Assembly: GCA_964643355.1 (NCBI GenBank) | Contig: CAZXPW010000003.1 | Coordinates: 1-64,000, forward strand | Source of the DNA: FEN-1350 sp964643355 | GTDB taxonomy: Bacteria; Planctomycetota; Phycisphaerae; Sedimentisphaerales; Anaerohalosphaeraceae | DNA: 64,000 bases | Reading direction: 5' to 3' | In this document: positions 43,585 to 52,158 of the stretch, in pieces | Position numbering within the stretch: position 1 is the first letter of the stretch | How the letters are laid out: each line of letters begins with the position of its first letter | The notes under the pieces: generated by a model | Seen by the model: the letters and a program-made list of their open reading frames with translations, nothing else | Database searches by the model: none | Told to the model about the DNA's origin: nothing | Made by a program: the position numbers and the translations under genes

Positions 43585-44412
43585 CTATGGACGCGGCTGG
43601 GGGGGATTTGTTACCACTTCAATCTCAAACAGAACGGGCCAGAACTTGCCGGTGACAAAGAGTCGGTCGGTTTTGGGATTCCATGCGATTCCATTGAGGA
43701 CATCCACCGGGTTGGCCAAAGCGACGGAATCGAGCAACCCGGCCAGGTCGATCCAAGCGGTTACGATTCCGGATTCGGGATGAATCAGGGCGATACGGTC
43801 GGACTGCCAGACATTGGCCAGAATTCGGCCGTTCACAAATTCCAACTCGTTGAGGCCTTTGAGGGGTTTTCCGGAAACGGTGACTTTGATCTGACCCAAG
43901 ACTGCGAAGGAGTTCGGGTCGAGGAAGTACAGCGTATCGGTTCCGTCGCTGAGGATCAATTCGCGGCCGTTGTGGGTCAGGCCCCACCCTTCGGTGGAAT
44001 ATGCGAAGGAATCCAGCAGGGCAAAGGAGTCCTTGTCGTACACAAAGCCGATATGGGATTTCCAGGTGAGCTGAATCAAATGGTTCGCAAAGATCGTAAT
44101 TCCTTCGCCAAAATACTCGGACTCGAGCGTCCGGGACTGGAGAATCTGGCCGGAGGAAGGAACGATCTTGAAAATGCCCGATCCGCCGTACTCGCCAGTA
44201 CCTTCGTACAGAAATCCCCCATCAAAAACAAGTCCCTGGGTCCAAAAAGACGGATCGTGCGGAAATTTATGAACAATGCGGTAGCCATAAACGGGGATAC
44301 TCCCTGGATTCGGATGATCCTGTTTTCGACAGGACAAACACGAAACCCAGACTCCGGAGATCAGGATAAACAAAACAGCGGTACGAATCGCGTGAGCCGA
44401 AGAAACAGTCAT
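43585..44412 (-). CDS. Glutaminyl-peptide cyclotransferase (glutamine cyclotransferase type)
   Basis: A 275-aa exported beta-propeller enzyme that cyclises N-terminal glutamine to pyroglutamate. A signal peptide with Cys-rich end (VSCLSC) suggests a lipoprotein. Typical blocks are FPHDPSFWTQGLVFDGGFLYEGTGEYG, LNELEFVNGRILANVWQSDRIALIHPESG and VLNGIAWNPKTDRLFVTGKFWP (shown partly: FTQGL-like, E-GTG and NGIAW). It is the first gene of the run that continues to LemA, DUF3137 and GH2, with 88 nt before LemA. Confidence 0.87.
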   Translation of the reverse strand: MTVSSAHAIRTAVLFILISGVWVSCLSCRKQDHPNPGSIPVYGYRIVHKFPHDPSFWTQGLVFDGGFLYEGTGEYGGSGIFKIVPSSGQILQSRTLESEYFGEGITIFANHLIQLTWKSHIGFVYDKDSFALLDSFAYSTEGWGLTHNGRELILSDGTDTLYFLDPNSFAVLGQIKVTVSGKPLKGLNELEFVNGRILANVWQSDRIALIHPESGIVTAWIDLAGLLDSVALANPVDVLNGIAWNPKTDRLFVTGKFWPVLFEIEVVTNPPQPRP

Positions 44413-44471
44413 AAGTGGTCCATCGTTTTTGTGATAGCCGTCTCGGAACGATTTCGATTCCGGAAGCGAAT

Positions 44472-44500
44472 ACGGTACGAAAACCGGCGATTTCTGTCAA
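44472..44500 (-). promoter_or_regulatory. Possible promoter of the glutamine cyclotransferase operon
   Basis: On the minus strand, perfect TTGACA with a 17-nt spacer to TACCGT, a weak -10. It sits directly behind the EF-G paralogue terminator, a sensible place for a new transcript to begin. Confidence 0.4.
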
Positions 44501-44505
44501 AAGAA

Positions 44506-44537
44506 AAAGCCCGCCGGGGGCGTATCCGGCGGGCTTT
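44506..44537 (-). terminator. Terminator of the EF-G paralogue gene
   Basis: A 12-bp perfect stem AAAGCCCGCCGG / CCGGCGGGCTTT; on the minus strand it runs into TTTCTTTT. It begins about 18 nt after the stop. Confidence 0.85.
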
Positions 44538-44554
44538 CTTTGGCCGTACGAAGA

Positions 44555-46591
44555 TTATTCTTTCTCGGCCTCCTTATTCTTGGCATATTGAGCAACGATT
44601 TGCTGTTGGACATTCGGCGGGACCGGCTCGTAATGGCTCAGTTCCATGGAATAACTGCCTTGTCCGCCGGTGACGCTTTTGAGCTGACTGTTGTACTGGG
44701 CGATTTCGGCCAGCGGGACCTGGGCCTTGATGACCATCATGCCGCCGGGGAGCATATCTTGTCCGCTGATTCGTCCGCGGCGCGAGGCCATGTCACCGGT
44801 GATGTCGCCCATGTTTTCGGCGGGGACGGTGATCTCAATATTGACGATGGGTTCGAGCAGGGCGGGTTTGGCCTTCATGACCGCGTCGATGAACGCGCCC
44901 TTGCCGGCGGCGCGGAAAGCGACTTCCTTGGAGTCCACCGGGTGATGCTTGCCGTCATAGACGGACACCTTGATATCCTGCAGGGGGAAACCGGCGACGA
45001 CTCCGGACTCCATGACATCCTTGACGCCTTTGAGAATGGCCGGCTCGAACTGGCCGGGAATCGAGGCGCCAAAGATATCCCAGGAATAATCCAGCGGCGG
45101 ATCGGAATCGCGCGGGGCCGGTTCCACGCGGAGATAGACCTCGCCGAACTGGCCGGCGCCGCCGGTCTGCTTTTTGTGACGGTAGTGGCCCTCTGCTTTG
45201 GCGGTGATGGTCTCGCGGTAGGGGATCTTGGGCTGCTTGGTGGTCACGGACATTTTGAAACGGTTTTCCATCTTCGAGAGCATCACCCGCAGGTGCAGAT
45301 CGCCCAGGCCGTAGATGACCAATTCTTTGGTCTGCGCATCGCGGCTGACCTTGAAACAGATATCCTCTTCGGAAAGCTTTTCCAGGGCGGTGCTGAGCTT
45401 GGCTTCATCGCCGCGGGCGGCCGGCTCCAGAGCCAGGGCGAACATGGGTTTGGGGGCCGGGGGCATGACGAACTTTCCGGAAAATTGGCCGTCGTGAACC
45501 AGGTCGCCAACCTTCAGCTCGTCGATCTTGGCCAGGGTAACCCACTGGCCGGCGATGCCTTCCTCGATTTCCTTGATTTCGCTGCCTTGCATCAGGAGGG
45601 GATGGCCGGGACGAATGGCCTTTTTCTCGTCGTTAACCCGCATCTGGGTAGATGAATTGAGTTTGCCGCTGAAGATGCGAATCGAAGAATATTTCATGTT
45701 GGACCGCGGGTCCAGACCGACACGGAAGACCAGGCCGGCAAGCGGGCCGTTGGGATCGCAGGGGACGGGGGTTTCCTTGTCTCCATCCTTGAGGATGGCA
45801 GGTTTGACTTGGGCGGGTGAGGGGACCCCCGCGACAATAACATCCAACAAGTCCTTCACTCCGACTTCTTTGCGGGCATTGGTAAAGAGGATTGGGATGA
45901 TTGTGCCTGCCATCAGGGCTTTGGAAAAGACCTCGGCGATTTTGTCCGGGCCGATCTTCTCGCCGCCGAGATAGGCCTCCATCAGGGCGTCGTCGGCCTC
46001 AATGACGCTTTCGACCAGTTCGGTGTGGGCCTGGGCCACATCCATGACCAGCGAAGATCCGGCCGAGTTGGCGATACAATCGATGACAGAACCGCGATCT
46101 TCCGCCGGCAGGTTGGCACAACGACATTTGGAACCGAAGGATTCCTGAATGCTCTTGACCAGGTCGGCCAACTCGGCGGTATCGTTGTCGATCTTGTTAA
46201 TGACGATGATCCGCGGCATGTTGATCTGCGTGGCCACGGTGAACATCTTTCGGGTGTTGACTTCGATACCGGAGGTGGCACTGACGACGATGATGGCCGC
46301 CTCGGCTGCGGGAATCGACTGCAGGGCGGCACCCATGAAATCGGGGTAGCCGGGGGTGTCGAGGATCTGAAGGGACTTGCCCTTGTACTGGCAGTGGGTC
46401 AGGGCCGAATGAATCGAGTGGCTCCGCTGCTTTTCCTCCTCGTCGAAGTCGCAGACGGTGTTCTTATCCTCGATGGACCCCAGCCGGTTGATTGCGCCGG
46501 TGGTGTGCAGGATTGACTCGACCAGCGAGGTCTTGCCGGCCCCGCCGTGCCCGAGGAATACCACATTTCGTATGTCGTTTAGATTTACCAC
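44555..46591 (-). CDS. Elongation factor G-like GTPase (EF-G II type)
   Basis: A 678-aa translational-GTPase paralogue. The P-loop is GHGGAGKT rather than the GHIDHGKT of canonical EF-G, the switch I segment reads DFDEEEKQRSHSI instead of the R-G-I-T form, while DTPGYPDF and NKID are intact, so it should still bind GTP. Domains II-V follow in normal order (HYRHKKQTGGAGQFGEV, DITGDMASRRGRISG, LSHYEPVP). This matches the non-canonical EF-G branch, whose members are poor or specialised translocases. I chose the GTG at 46591 (GGAGGT 7 nt upstream) over a TTG at 46606. A second, canonical fusA is expected elsewhere. Confidence 0.9.
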   Translation of the reverse strand: MVNLNDIRNVVFLGHGGAGKTSLVESILHTTGAINRLGSIEDKNTVCDFDEEEKQRSHSIHSALTHCQYKGKSLQILDTPGYPDFMGAALQSIPAAEAAIIVVSATSGIEVNTRKMFTVATQINMPRIIVINKIDNDTAELADLVKSIQESFGSKCRCANLPAEDRGSVIDCIANSAGSSLVMDVAQAHTELVESVIEADDALMEAYLGGEKIGPDKIAEVFSKALMAGTIIPILFTNARKEVGVKDLLDVIVAGVPSPAQVKPAILKDGDKETPVPCDPNGPLAGLVFRVGLDPRSNMKYSSIRIFSGKLNSSTQMRVNDEKKAIRPGHPLLMQGSEIKEIEEGIAGQWVTLAKIDELKVGDLVHDGQFSGKFVMPPAPKPMFALALEPAARGDEAKLSTALEKLSEEDICFKVSRDAQTKELVIYGLGDLHLRVMLSKMENRFKMSVTTKQPKIPYRETITAKAEGHYRHKKQTGGAGQFGEVYLRVEPAPRDSDPPLDYSWDIFGASIPGQFEPAILKGVKDVMESGVVAGFPLQDIKVSVYDGKHHPVDSKEVAFRAAGKGAFIDAVMKAKPALLEPIVNIEITVPAENMGDITGDMASRRGRISGQDMLPGGMMVIKAQVPLAEIAQYNSQLKSVTGGQGSYSMELSHYEPVPPNVQQQIVAQYAKNKEAEKE

Positions 46592-46647
46592 TCGAACGAC
46601 CTCCAAACAGGTTTTGCTTCGATTTCGCTACTGGATCGAAAACTACC

Positions 46648-46675
46648 ATCTTATCTTTTAGACCTGTTTTGGCAA
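46648..46675 (-). promoter_or_regulatory. Possible promoter of the EF-G paralogue gene
   Basis: On the minus strand, TTGCCA, a 16-nt spacer and TAAGAT, about 55 nt before the GTG start. The -10 is weak. Confidence 0.38.
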
Positions 46676-46998
46676 GGGGAAAATTCGGACTTTTTCGACG
46701 AAATCGAGGGTTGCCGGGAGGCGCGAAGAAATGAAATTTTGGATTGGGGAATGGGGAGCATCGGATTCCTTAGGGATTTGAAGACTTCGGGCTCGCTGTC
46801 ATGTGCGGGGGCAAGATCAAACATCAAAAACAAATTATTAAAGATACGGATAAAGAATAAAAGATGACGCGTTTTGAGGAAGTGCGGAGGGCTTCTTAGG
46901 GAGTTATTGGTTGCTTGTCACCGGTTGCTGGGGCAGAGGAAAGGGGCCGGAAGATAAAAAGGGGTCTTGGTCCAAATCCGTTCCGGATGGGAATAATC

Positions 46999-47027
46999 TT
47001 GACAGGCCGGGGGGCGGCCGGTATTGT
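46999..47027 (+). promoter_or_regulatory. Candidate promoter with GC-rich palindromic spacer
   Basis: Perfect TTGACA and TATTGT separated by 17 nt; the spacer contains GGCCG-N5-CGGCC. Transcription would start near 47034, which rules out the frame start at 47024 and supports the ATG at 47078. Confidence 0.52.
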
Positions 47028-47077
47028 TTGTGGGTTTTCATTCGGATAAACCGGGACTGGATAAGGATCGCATCGAC

Positions 47078-48376
47078 ATGCGCACAGACAAGATGACGGC
47101 GGTATGGGTCTTGGCGGCCTGTTTGGCAATGGGATCGTGGGCGGCGGCCGCCTTGGATACGGCGCCGATGGCGGGGGTGTTTCAAAGGACCGGCGATGGC
47201 AAAACGGCTCCGACCGGCGCAGACGCCGAAATAATAACCCAGTTCATTGCGGCGGCGACCGAACAAATTCTGTGGGCAGAGAAACCATCCGATGCGATCG
47301 AAGCCCGCGTTCAGTTACTGGCTTATCGTGGACAGGATTCGTATTGGCAGAGTTATCTGGGCATTCTCCGCGGGCGGTTGGAGGCGGCGATCAAGGAGGC
47401 CGTGGAATTCCCGGATGCCGCCAGAAAGGCGGCGGCGCTGAGGAACTTTAGTATTCTGATTGCGCAACTGGATACCCTGGATCTGGCCAGATTGTGTTTG
47501 GGTCTTCTGGATGAAGCCGATACGGTGATCCGATACTATGCGGTCAAAGCGTTAACCAGTGATAAAGTCAATACGCAGCTTGCGTCGGCTGTGGATGCCG
47601 ATCCTTCCGTTCGAAAGCAACTCGTGGACGCGTTGATTCGAGCCGCCTCAAAAGAGAACCAGCCCTTGATTCTCAGTCAGTTGGCGCGGAATGCGGTGAA
47701 ATTAAAGGGAGCTGAGGGGCGAGAGCTTCTATTGGCGGTCGCGGATAACCGGATGAAGGCCTATGTTGCTTGGAAGGTAACCCAGGAATCGGTGGATCTG
47801 GAACTTCTGACCGCTATCGTCGAGAAGATGAGCGCATCGGTTGCTCCCGAGGACAAGTTGGTTTTTGCCGGTCGCTTCGCCCAGTATTATTCCTATGTGA
47901 TTCAGCGTTATGCAAAGGGGCAGGATCTTTTACCCATGCCGACCAAGCAGGCCCTGATCTCGACGATCGTCGGAGTGGAAGAATCGCTTCTTTCCGGCCC
48001 CGCTCTTCTGAATCGCAAGGTGACGGAATTGCGTTCCGCCATTCAAAAGAACAATCTGGAAGCCCTGATCAAAGCTCACGACGCCCTTTTGGGATCGACT
48101 ACCGGAGCCGGGGAGCTGATCGGAAAGATCAAGTTTACCTATGAGGGAAAAGCCACTGCTCCGAAGGTCTTGCCTTCGCCTCCGGCTACGCTTCCGAAGG
48201 TAATGGATCTGGCCCCCGAGGATTCGGACGAAGGCACGGAAGGATCAGATCTGCAAGAGACTGCGGAACCCGGTAAAGAACCGGTTAACAAACCCAGTTT
48301 GCCGGCGCCCCCACAGCCCAAGCCGGGCCCCCCGCCCAAACCGAACCCCGCACCCTCCGAGCCCGCCCCGAGATAG
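47078..48376 (+). CDS. Exported HEAT-like repeat protein with Pro-rich tail
   Basis: A 432-aa protein with a signal peptide (WVLAACLAMGSWAAA). The body, residues about 40-340, consists of short helix pairs such as LARLCLGLLDEADTVIRYYAVKAL and SVRKQLVDALIRAASKENQP, resembling HEAT/armadillo repeats used for protein binding. The C-terminal 70 residues are rich in Pro, Glu and Lys (PAPPQPKPGPPPKPNP) and probably unstructured. No enzyme motif is seen. An ATG at 47093 is an alternative start; 47078 has AAGGA about 10 nt upstream. It is not tightly linked to its neighbours. Confidence 0.65.
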   Translation: MRTDKMTAVWVLAACLAMGSWAAAALDTAPMAGVFQRTGDGKTAPTGADAEIITQFIAAATEQILWAEKPSDAIEARVQLLAYRGQDSYWQSYLGILRGRLEAAIKEAVEFPDAARKAAALRNFSILIAQLDTLDLARLCLGLLDEADTVIRYYAVKALTSDKVNTQLASAVDADPSVRKQLVDALIRAASKENQPLILSQLARNAVKLKGAEGRELLLAVADNRMKAYVAWKVTQESVDLELLTAIVEKMSASVAPEDKLVFAGRFAQYYSYVIQRYAKGQDLLPMPTKQALISTIVGVEESLLSGPALLNRKVTELRSAIQKNNLEALIKAHDALLGSTTGAGELIGKIKFTYEGKATAPKVLPSPPATLPKVMDLAPEDSDEGTEGSDLQETAEPGKEPVNKPSLPAPPQPKPGPPPKPNPAPSEPAPR

Positions 48377-48567
48377 CTTATTTCAATCGGTTGTTGCCCT
48401 GACTTACTTGGCACTGCGTTTCTTGGCGGTTCGAAGATAGATATGCCAGCACCTGAATTGCCGCCAGAAAAGAGATTTCTCATCGGGGATTTTGAGTTCG
48501 ATAAAAAGAAAACAAAGTCGAGGGGTGTTTTGGCCGATGAAAACTGTTGAGAATCCGAATTCATCCC

Positions 48568-48596
48568 TTGAATTGAGAAGTCCGACAGGGTATACT
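48568..48596 (+). promoter_or_regulatory. Candidate promoter of the STAS gene
   Basis: TTGAAT, a 17-nt spacer and TATACT. The leader to the ATG at 48623 would be about 20 nt. Confidence 0.58.
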
Positions 48597-48622
48597 ACAT
48601 CCGCTTTGGGAAAAGGGACGCC

Positions 48623-48982
48623 ATGCAAGACGGGAAAATCGAGATCAATCGGACGGATGATGTCGCGGTGGTGCGGTTTGGGCTGCCTTCCATTTGTGCC
48701 TGTAACGATGTCGAAGAAATCAGCCAAACGCTTCGATCTTATGTTTGTCATCATCATCCGCCCAAGGTGGTCGTAGATTTTTCCAATGTCCGTTTTTTTT
48801 CGTCCCAGATGCTGGGCTTGCTGGTGGACCTGTGGAAAAAACTGAAAGGATTCGGGGGATTTTTGGTGATCAGCGGGATTGATCCGCAATTGTATCGTGT
48901 GTTTCGAATCACCAATCTGGACAAGATTTTCGCTTTCGCCCCCGATTCGCAGGCGGCGATGGCGATGGCGCAGCAGAACTGA
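48623..48982 (+). CDS. STAS-domain protein (anti-sigma-factor-antagonist-like)
   Basis: A 119-aa single STAS domain. VVVDFSNVRFFSSQMLGLLVDLWKKL is the core strand-loop-helix; the Ser-Ser of FFSSQM aligns with the phosphorylated serine region of SpoIIAA-like proteins, and LVISGIDPQLYRVFRITNLDKIF is the typical second half. In canonical systems such proteins are controlled by a serine kinase and a PP2C phosphatase; neither is adjacent here. AAAGGG precedes the ATG, which lies 20 nt after a predicted transcription start. Confidence 0.86.
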   Translation: MQDGKIEINRTDDVAVVRFGLPSICACNDVEEISQTLRSYVCHHHPPKVVVDFSNVRFFSSQMLGLLVDLWKKLKGFGGFLVISGIDPQLYRVFRITNLDKIFAFAPDSQAAMAMAQQN

Positions 48983-49059
48983 TCCGCCCGGCCCTGGGAT
49001 AAGGGGGCCGTCTTGGAGTTCGGATCGTCAACCCAATCAGGGATCACGGAGGTCCGCAC

Positions 49060-49518
49060 ATGAGAATCGAAAAGCAGTTTTCCATTTTCATGGTCAACAA
49101 ACCCGGCGTTTTGGCCAAAGTCCTTAATGAATTCGCCGTCGAGAAGATCAACCTGATCGCGATCAGTATGATGGATTCGGTCGAGCATGGGGTCATGCGA
49201 ATCGTCGGAGGCGGGGCCGAGCACATCCGCCGATTGTTGAGTCGATTGAACCTGCAATTCAGCGAAACGGATGTTTTGTGTGTGACGCTGGGAAACAAGG
49301 CCGGGGCCTTGGCGACCGTCACACAAAGACTGGCGGCCGCCCACATCAATATTTCCTATGCGTACTGCACGGCGGGGGCTCACGGGGGAAAGACCACGGG
49401 GGTTTTGAAGGTGGCCGATGTCGCCAAAGCCATGCGTGTCCTCCAGGGGCATGAAACCCATACAAAACCCTCGAAGGATCATTCCACGATCCGCCACAAT
49501 CCCACAGGGCGAAGATGA
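49060..49518 (+). CDS. Tandem ACT-domain protein
   Basis: A 152-aa protein with two ACT domains: the first begins KQFSIFMVNKPGVLAKVLNEF and the second near LCVTLGNKAGALATVTQRLAAAHINISYAYC. ACT domains bind amino acids and regulate enzymes or act as free-standing sensors. The last 25 residues are low-complexity and basic. GGAGGT lies 7 nt before the ATG. It follows the STAS gene by 77 nt. A regulatory subunit of acetolactate synthase (IlvH/IlvN) is an alternative, but those have one ACT domain plus a different C-terminal domain. Confidence 0.84.
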   Translation: MRIEKQFSIFMVNKPGVLAKVLNEFAVEKINLIAISMMDSVEHGVMRIVGGGAEHIRRLLSRLNLQFSETDVLCVTLGNKAGALATVTQRLAAAHINISYAYCTAGAHGGKTTGVLKVADVAKAMRVLQGHETHTKPSKDHSTIRHNPTGRR

Positions 49519-49626
49519 GCCGCATCCGGCGACGCCGAAGTCGTGCAAATTGTATTCGTGCAAGGGTGGTTTGGCCGACAATACTTCTGTCGGCATAAAC
49601 CAATAGGGCCCCCCAAAACGACATAT

Positions 49627-50859
49627 ATGAAACGGACCGCGGTACGAGTATCGGCGTATGGGATCGAGACGGTGGTGTTGTTGTTAATGGCCATTGGAAC
49701 AGTATTTGTGTTCTCGGCCAGCGCCAGCGTGCAGTCCAGTTACGATTGGAAGCATTTCTACCGGTTTACCGGCCTGCGGAATCTTTTGTATTTTCCGTTG
49801 GCGGTGATGTGTATGTATGTCGCCGCATCGGTGGACTATCATCGCTTTGATTTGCGTCGGATCCGGTGGTATCACTCGCTGACGCCGTGGTTTTTGGGGT
49901 TGTCGATTATTCTATTGGGTCTGGCGTTGATTCCGGGAATCGGGCAGGGCATCGGAGAAGATAAATCCTTTGCCCGACGGTGGTTGTATATCCCCCTGGG
50001 ATCGATGAAGATCAGTTTTCAACCCTCCGAACTGGCCAAATGGTGCACGATTATTTACCTGGCGGCCTATCTGGACCGGTTCGAGGACTCGATCAAACGG
50101 TTCTGGAAGCGGTTTGTTCCGGCATGGATTGTGCCGGGGGTGATCGTTGTTCTGATCGTTACGCAGGATTTTGGGACGGCCGCTTTTATTGCGCTTTTGT
50201 CGTTTCTGTTGCTGATGATCGGGGGTTGTCGGTTCTGGCATTTTCTTACGCCGCTGCCGATGATTCTGCCGGCGTTTTATTTTGCCGTGGTCAGCTCGCC
50301 CACGCGTTTGAACCGCATCAAACATTTTTTCGAGCCGGGCAATTTACCCTATCAGGCGGTCCAGTCTCTGATCGCAATTTCCACCCACGGGCTTGAAGGG
50401 GCCGGTCTGGGACGGGGTGTAACCAAGTACGGACATTTACCGGAGGACACCAGTGACTTTATCTTCGCGGTTATTGCCGAGGAAATGGGATTTGGAGGGT
50501 GTGTTGTTGTATTGCTGCTGTTTATTCTCTTGTTGCTGTTGGGACTGATCGTCATTTATCGTTGTCGGGATCGATTCGGGAAACTGCTGGCTTGCGGGAT
50601 TGTGCTGGCCATTGGAATCCAGGCGGCGATCAATATCGGCGTGGTTACGGTTGTGCTCCCGACCAAAGGAATTCCTCTTCCGTTTGTCAGCGCCGGCGGA
50701 ACGAGCTTGTTGCTGACGGCATCGGCGATCGGGATTTTGCTGAATATAGCTCGGCATAATAGTGAATTAGGGTATTATGAGCCGACCAAGGAGGTCAACT
50801 GGCGATTCGAACGAAAGGCGCGGGGAATCGGCCGGATATCGGGAGAAGCGACGCAATAG
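49627..50859 (+). CDS. ftsW: Cell-division SEDS glycosyltransferase FtsW
   Basis: A 410-aa polytopic SEDS-family peptidoglycan polymerase. Ten hydrophobic segments are visible. Signatures: ARRWLYIPLGSMKISFQPSELAKW in the periplasmic loop, TQDFGTA with the catalytic-type Asp, and LPFVSAGGTSLLLTASAIGILLNI near the C-terminus. FtsW is preferred over RodA because murG follows 27 nt later, as in the division and cell-wall cluster. The ATG at 49627 matches the family N-terminus; upstream codons are rejected though the ribosome-binding site is weak. The penicillin-binding partner is not in the window. Confidence 0.9.
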   Translation: MKRTAVRVSAYGIETVVLLLMAIGTVFVFSASASVQSSYDWKHFYRFTGLRNLLYFPLAVMCMYVAASVDYHRFDLRRIRWYHSLTPWFLGLSIILLGLALIPGIGQGIGEDKSFARRWLYIPLGSMKISFQPSELAKWCTIIYLAAYLDRFEDSIKRFWKRFVPAWIVPGVIVVLIVTQDFGTAAFIALLSFLLLMIGGCRFWHFLTPLPMILPAFYFAVVSSPTRLNRIKHFFEPGNLPYQAVQSLIAISTHGLEGAGLGRGVTKYGHLPEDTSDFIFAVIAEEMGFGGCVVVLLLFILLLLLGLIVIYRCRDRFGKLLACGIVLAIGIQAAINIGVVTVVLPTKGIPLPFVSAGGTSLLLTASAIGILLNIARHNSELGYYEPTKEVNWRFERKARGIGRISGEATQ

Positions 50860-50886
50860 CATGGACATAAAGCACGGGTGACCGCA

Positions 50887-52002
50887 ATGACGAGGACCTA
50901 TATTTTTGCCGGGGGCGGAACGGGCGGCCATTTGTATCCGGCGATCGCCGTGGCGCAACAAATCACACGCTTGGATCCGGAGGGCAGGATTCTTTTTATA
51001 TGCAGCAACCGGCCGATTGATGCGGCCATATTATCCCAGGCCGGATATGAATTCCATCCATTACCGGCCAAAGGGATGTCGCTTCGACCGGATCTGCTTG
51101 CCGGATTTGTGATCTCGCAGGTCAAGGCCTACCGGGTGGCGCGACACCGGCTTACAACCGTGGAGGGACGGGGAATGGTTATCAGCGTCGGGGGATTTGC
51201 TTCTGCGCCGGCCGTATGGGCAGGGAGACGGCTGGGGTTTCCGATTGCGATGATCAATGTCGATCTGGTTCCGGGCAAGGCCAACAGATTGCTGGCACGA
51301 AAGGCCTTGAAGATCTTTGTGCAGTTTGAACAGACCCGGGCGTATTTTCGAGGGAAAAGTGACGCTGTGGTTGTTACCGGGTGCCCCCTGAGAGAAGGAT
51401 TTTCCCGGCCGGACCGAGGGCGAGCCATTCGCCAATTGGGCCTGGACCCGAACAAGCGAACTCTGCTGGTAACGGGCGCGTCAAGCGGTTCGGCCAGCAT
51501 CAATCAATCATTGGCCAGGATATTCCCAGCACTGGAAGGTTTTTCCGAAACTTGGCAAGTCGTCCATCTGACTGGCAAGGCGAATTTCGAGCAGGTCAGA
51601 GCATCCATGCCCGCCGTGAAAATCGCCTACTATCCCGTTTCGTATTACGACGATATGCCGGATTTATACGCGGCAGCGGATCTGCTTGTGGGGCGGGCGG
51701 GGGCGGTCAGCGTCGCCGAGTATCTGGCGGCGGGAATACCCTCGATTTGCCTGCCGTATCCGTATCATAAGGATCGCCATCAATACCTGAATGCCGAACC
51801 GTTGGCGATGAGAGGGGCCGTAAAGATTGTGGACGACCGACCGGAGGATCCGCAACGAACCGCGGAAGAGCTTGGCACACATTTGCGGGAACTGATGGCC
51901 GATGACTCCCGGCGCATGGCCATGCGAGCGGCGGCACAATCGCTGGCCCGAGTGGATGCCGCCGAACAGATCGCCCGTATGCTTCGGGAGATGGCGGGCT
52001 GA
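50887..52002 (+). CDS. murG: UDP-GlcNAc--undecaprenyl-pyrophosphoryl-MurNAc-pentapeptide transferase
   Basis: A 371-aa GT28 glycosyltransferase that makes lipid II on the inner face of the membrane. The glycine-rich loop FAGGGTGGHLYPAIAVA and the C-terminal donor-binding VGRAGAVSVAEYLAAGIPSICLPYP are canonical; TGASSGSASIN is the second Gly-rich motif. I chose the ATG at 50887 (GGTGA 5-6 nt upstream) over a GTG 9 nt earlier. Length is normal. It forms a small cell-wall unit with ftsW. Confidence 0.94.
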   Translation: MTRTYIFAGGGTGGHLYPAIAVAQQITRLDPEGRILFICSNRPIDAAILSQAGYEFHPLPAKGMSLRPDLLAGFVISQVKAYRVARHRLTTVEGRGMVISVGGFASAPAVWAGRRLGFPIAMINVDLVPGKANRLLARKALKIFVQFEQTRAYFRGKSDAVVVTGCPLREGFSRPDRGRAIRQLGLDPNKRTLLVTGASSGSASINQSLARIFPALEGFSETWQVVHLTGKANFEQVRASMPAVKIAYYPVSYYDDMPDLYAAADLLVGRAGAVSVAEYLAAGIPSICLPYPYHKDRHQYLNAEPLAMRGAVKIVDDRPEDPQRTAEELGTHLRELMADDSRRMAMRAAAQSLARVDAAEQIARMLREMAG

Positions 52003-52158
52003 TTTCCCTTTCTTGTTCTTCGAACAATTTGGCGGGGAATGGGTCTGCGCAAATCCCGTGAATCTCTTTACGCAACGGTTTCATCCGGTATAATTATTGG
52101 GCGCAAGTGGAAATCCGCCGTTGAGGAAGATCGTATCCATCTGAGACAAGGGGATTCG

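Larger units (their letters stand above)
46592..47077. other. Intergenic region between divergent genes
   Basis: About 485 nt containing divergent promoter candidates (46648-46675 minus; 46999-47027 plus) and an AT-rich tract around 46830-46870. The stretch at 46905-46940 (TTGCTTGTCACCGGTTGCTGG) is a degenerate tandem of a GGTTRCTGG-like word. No gene is supported. Confidence 0.5.
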
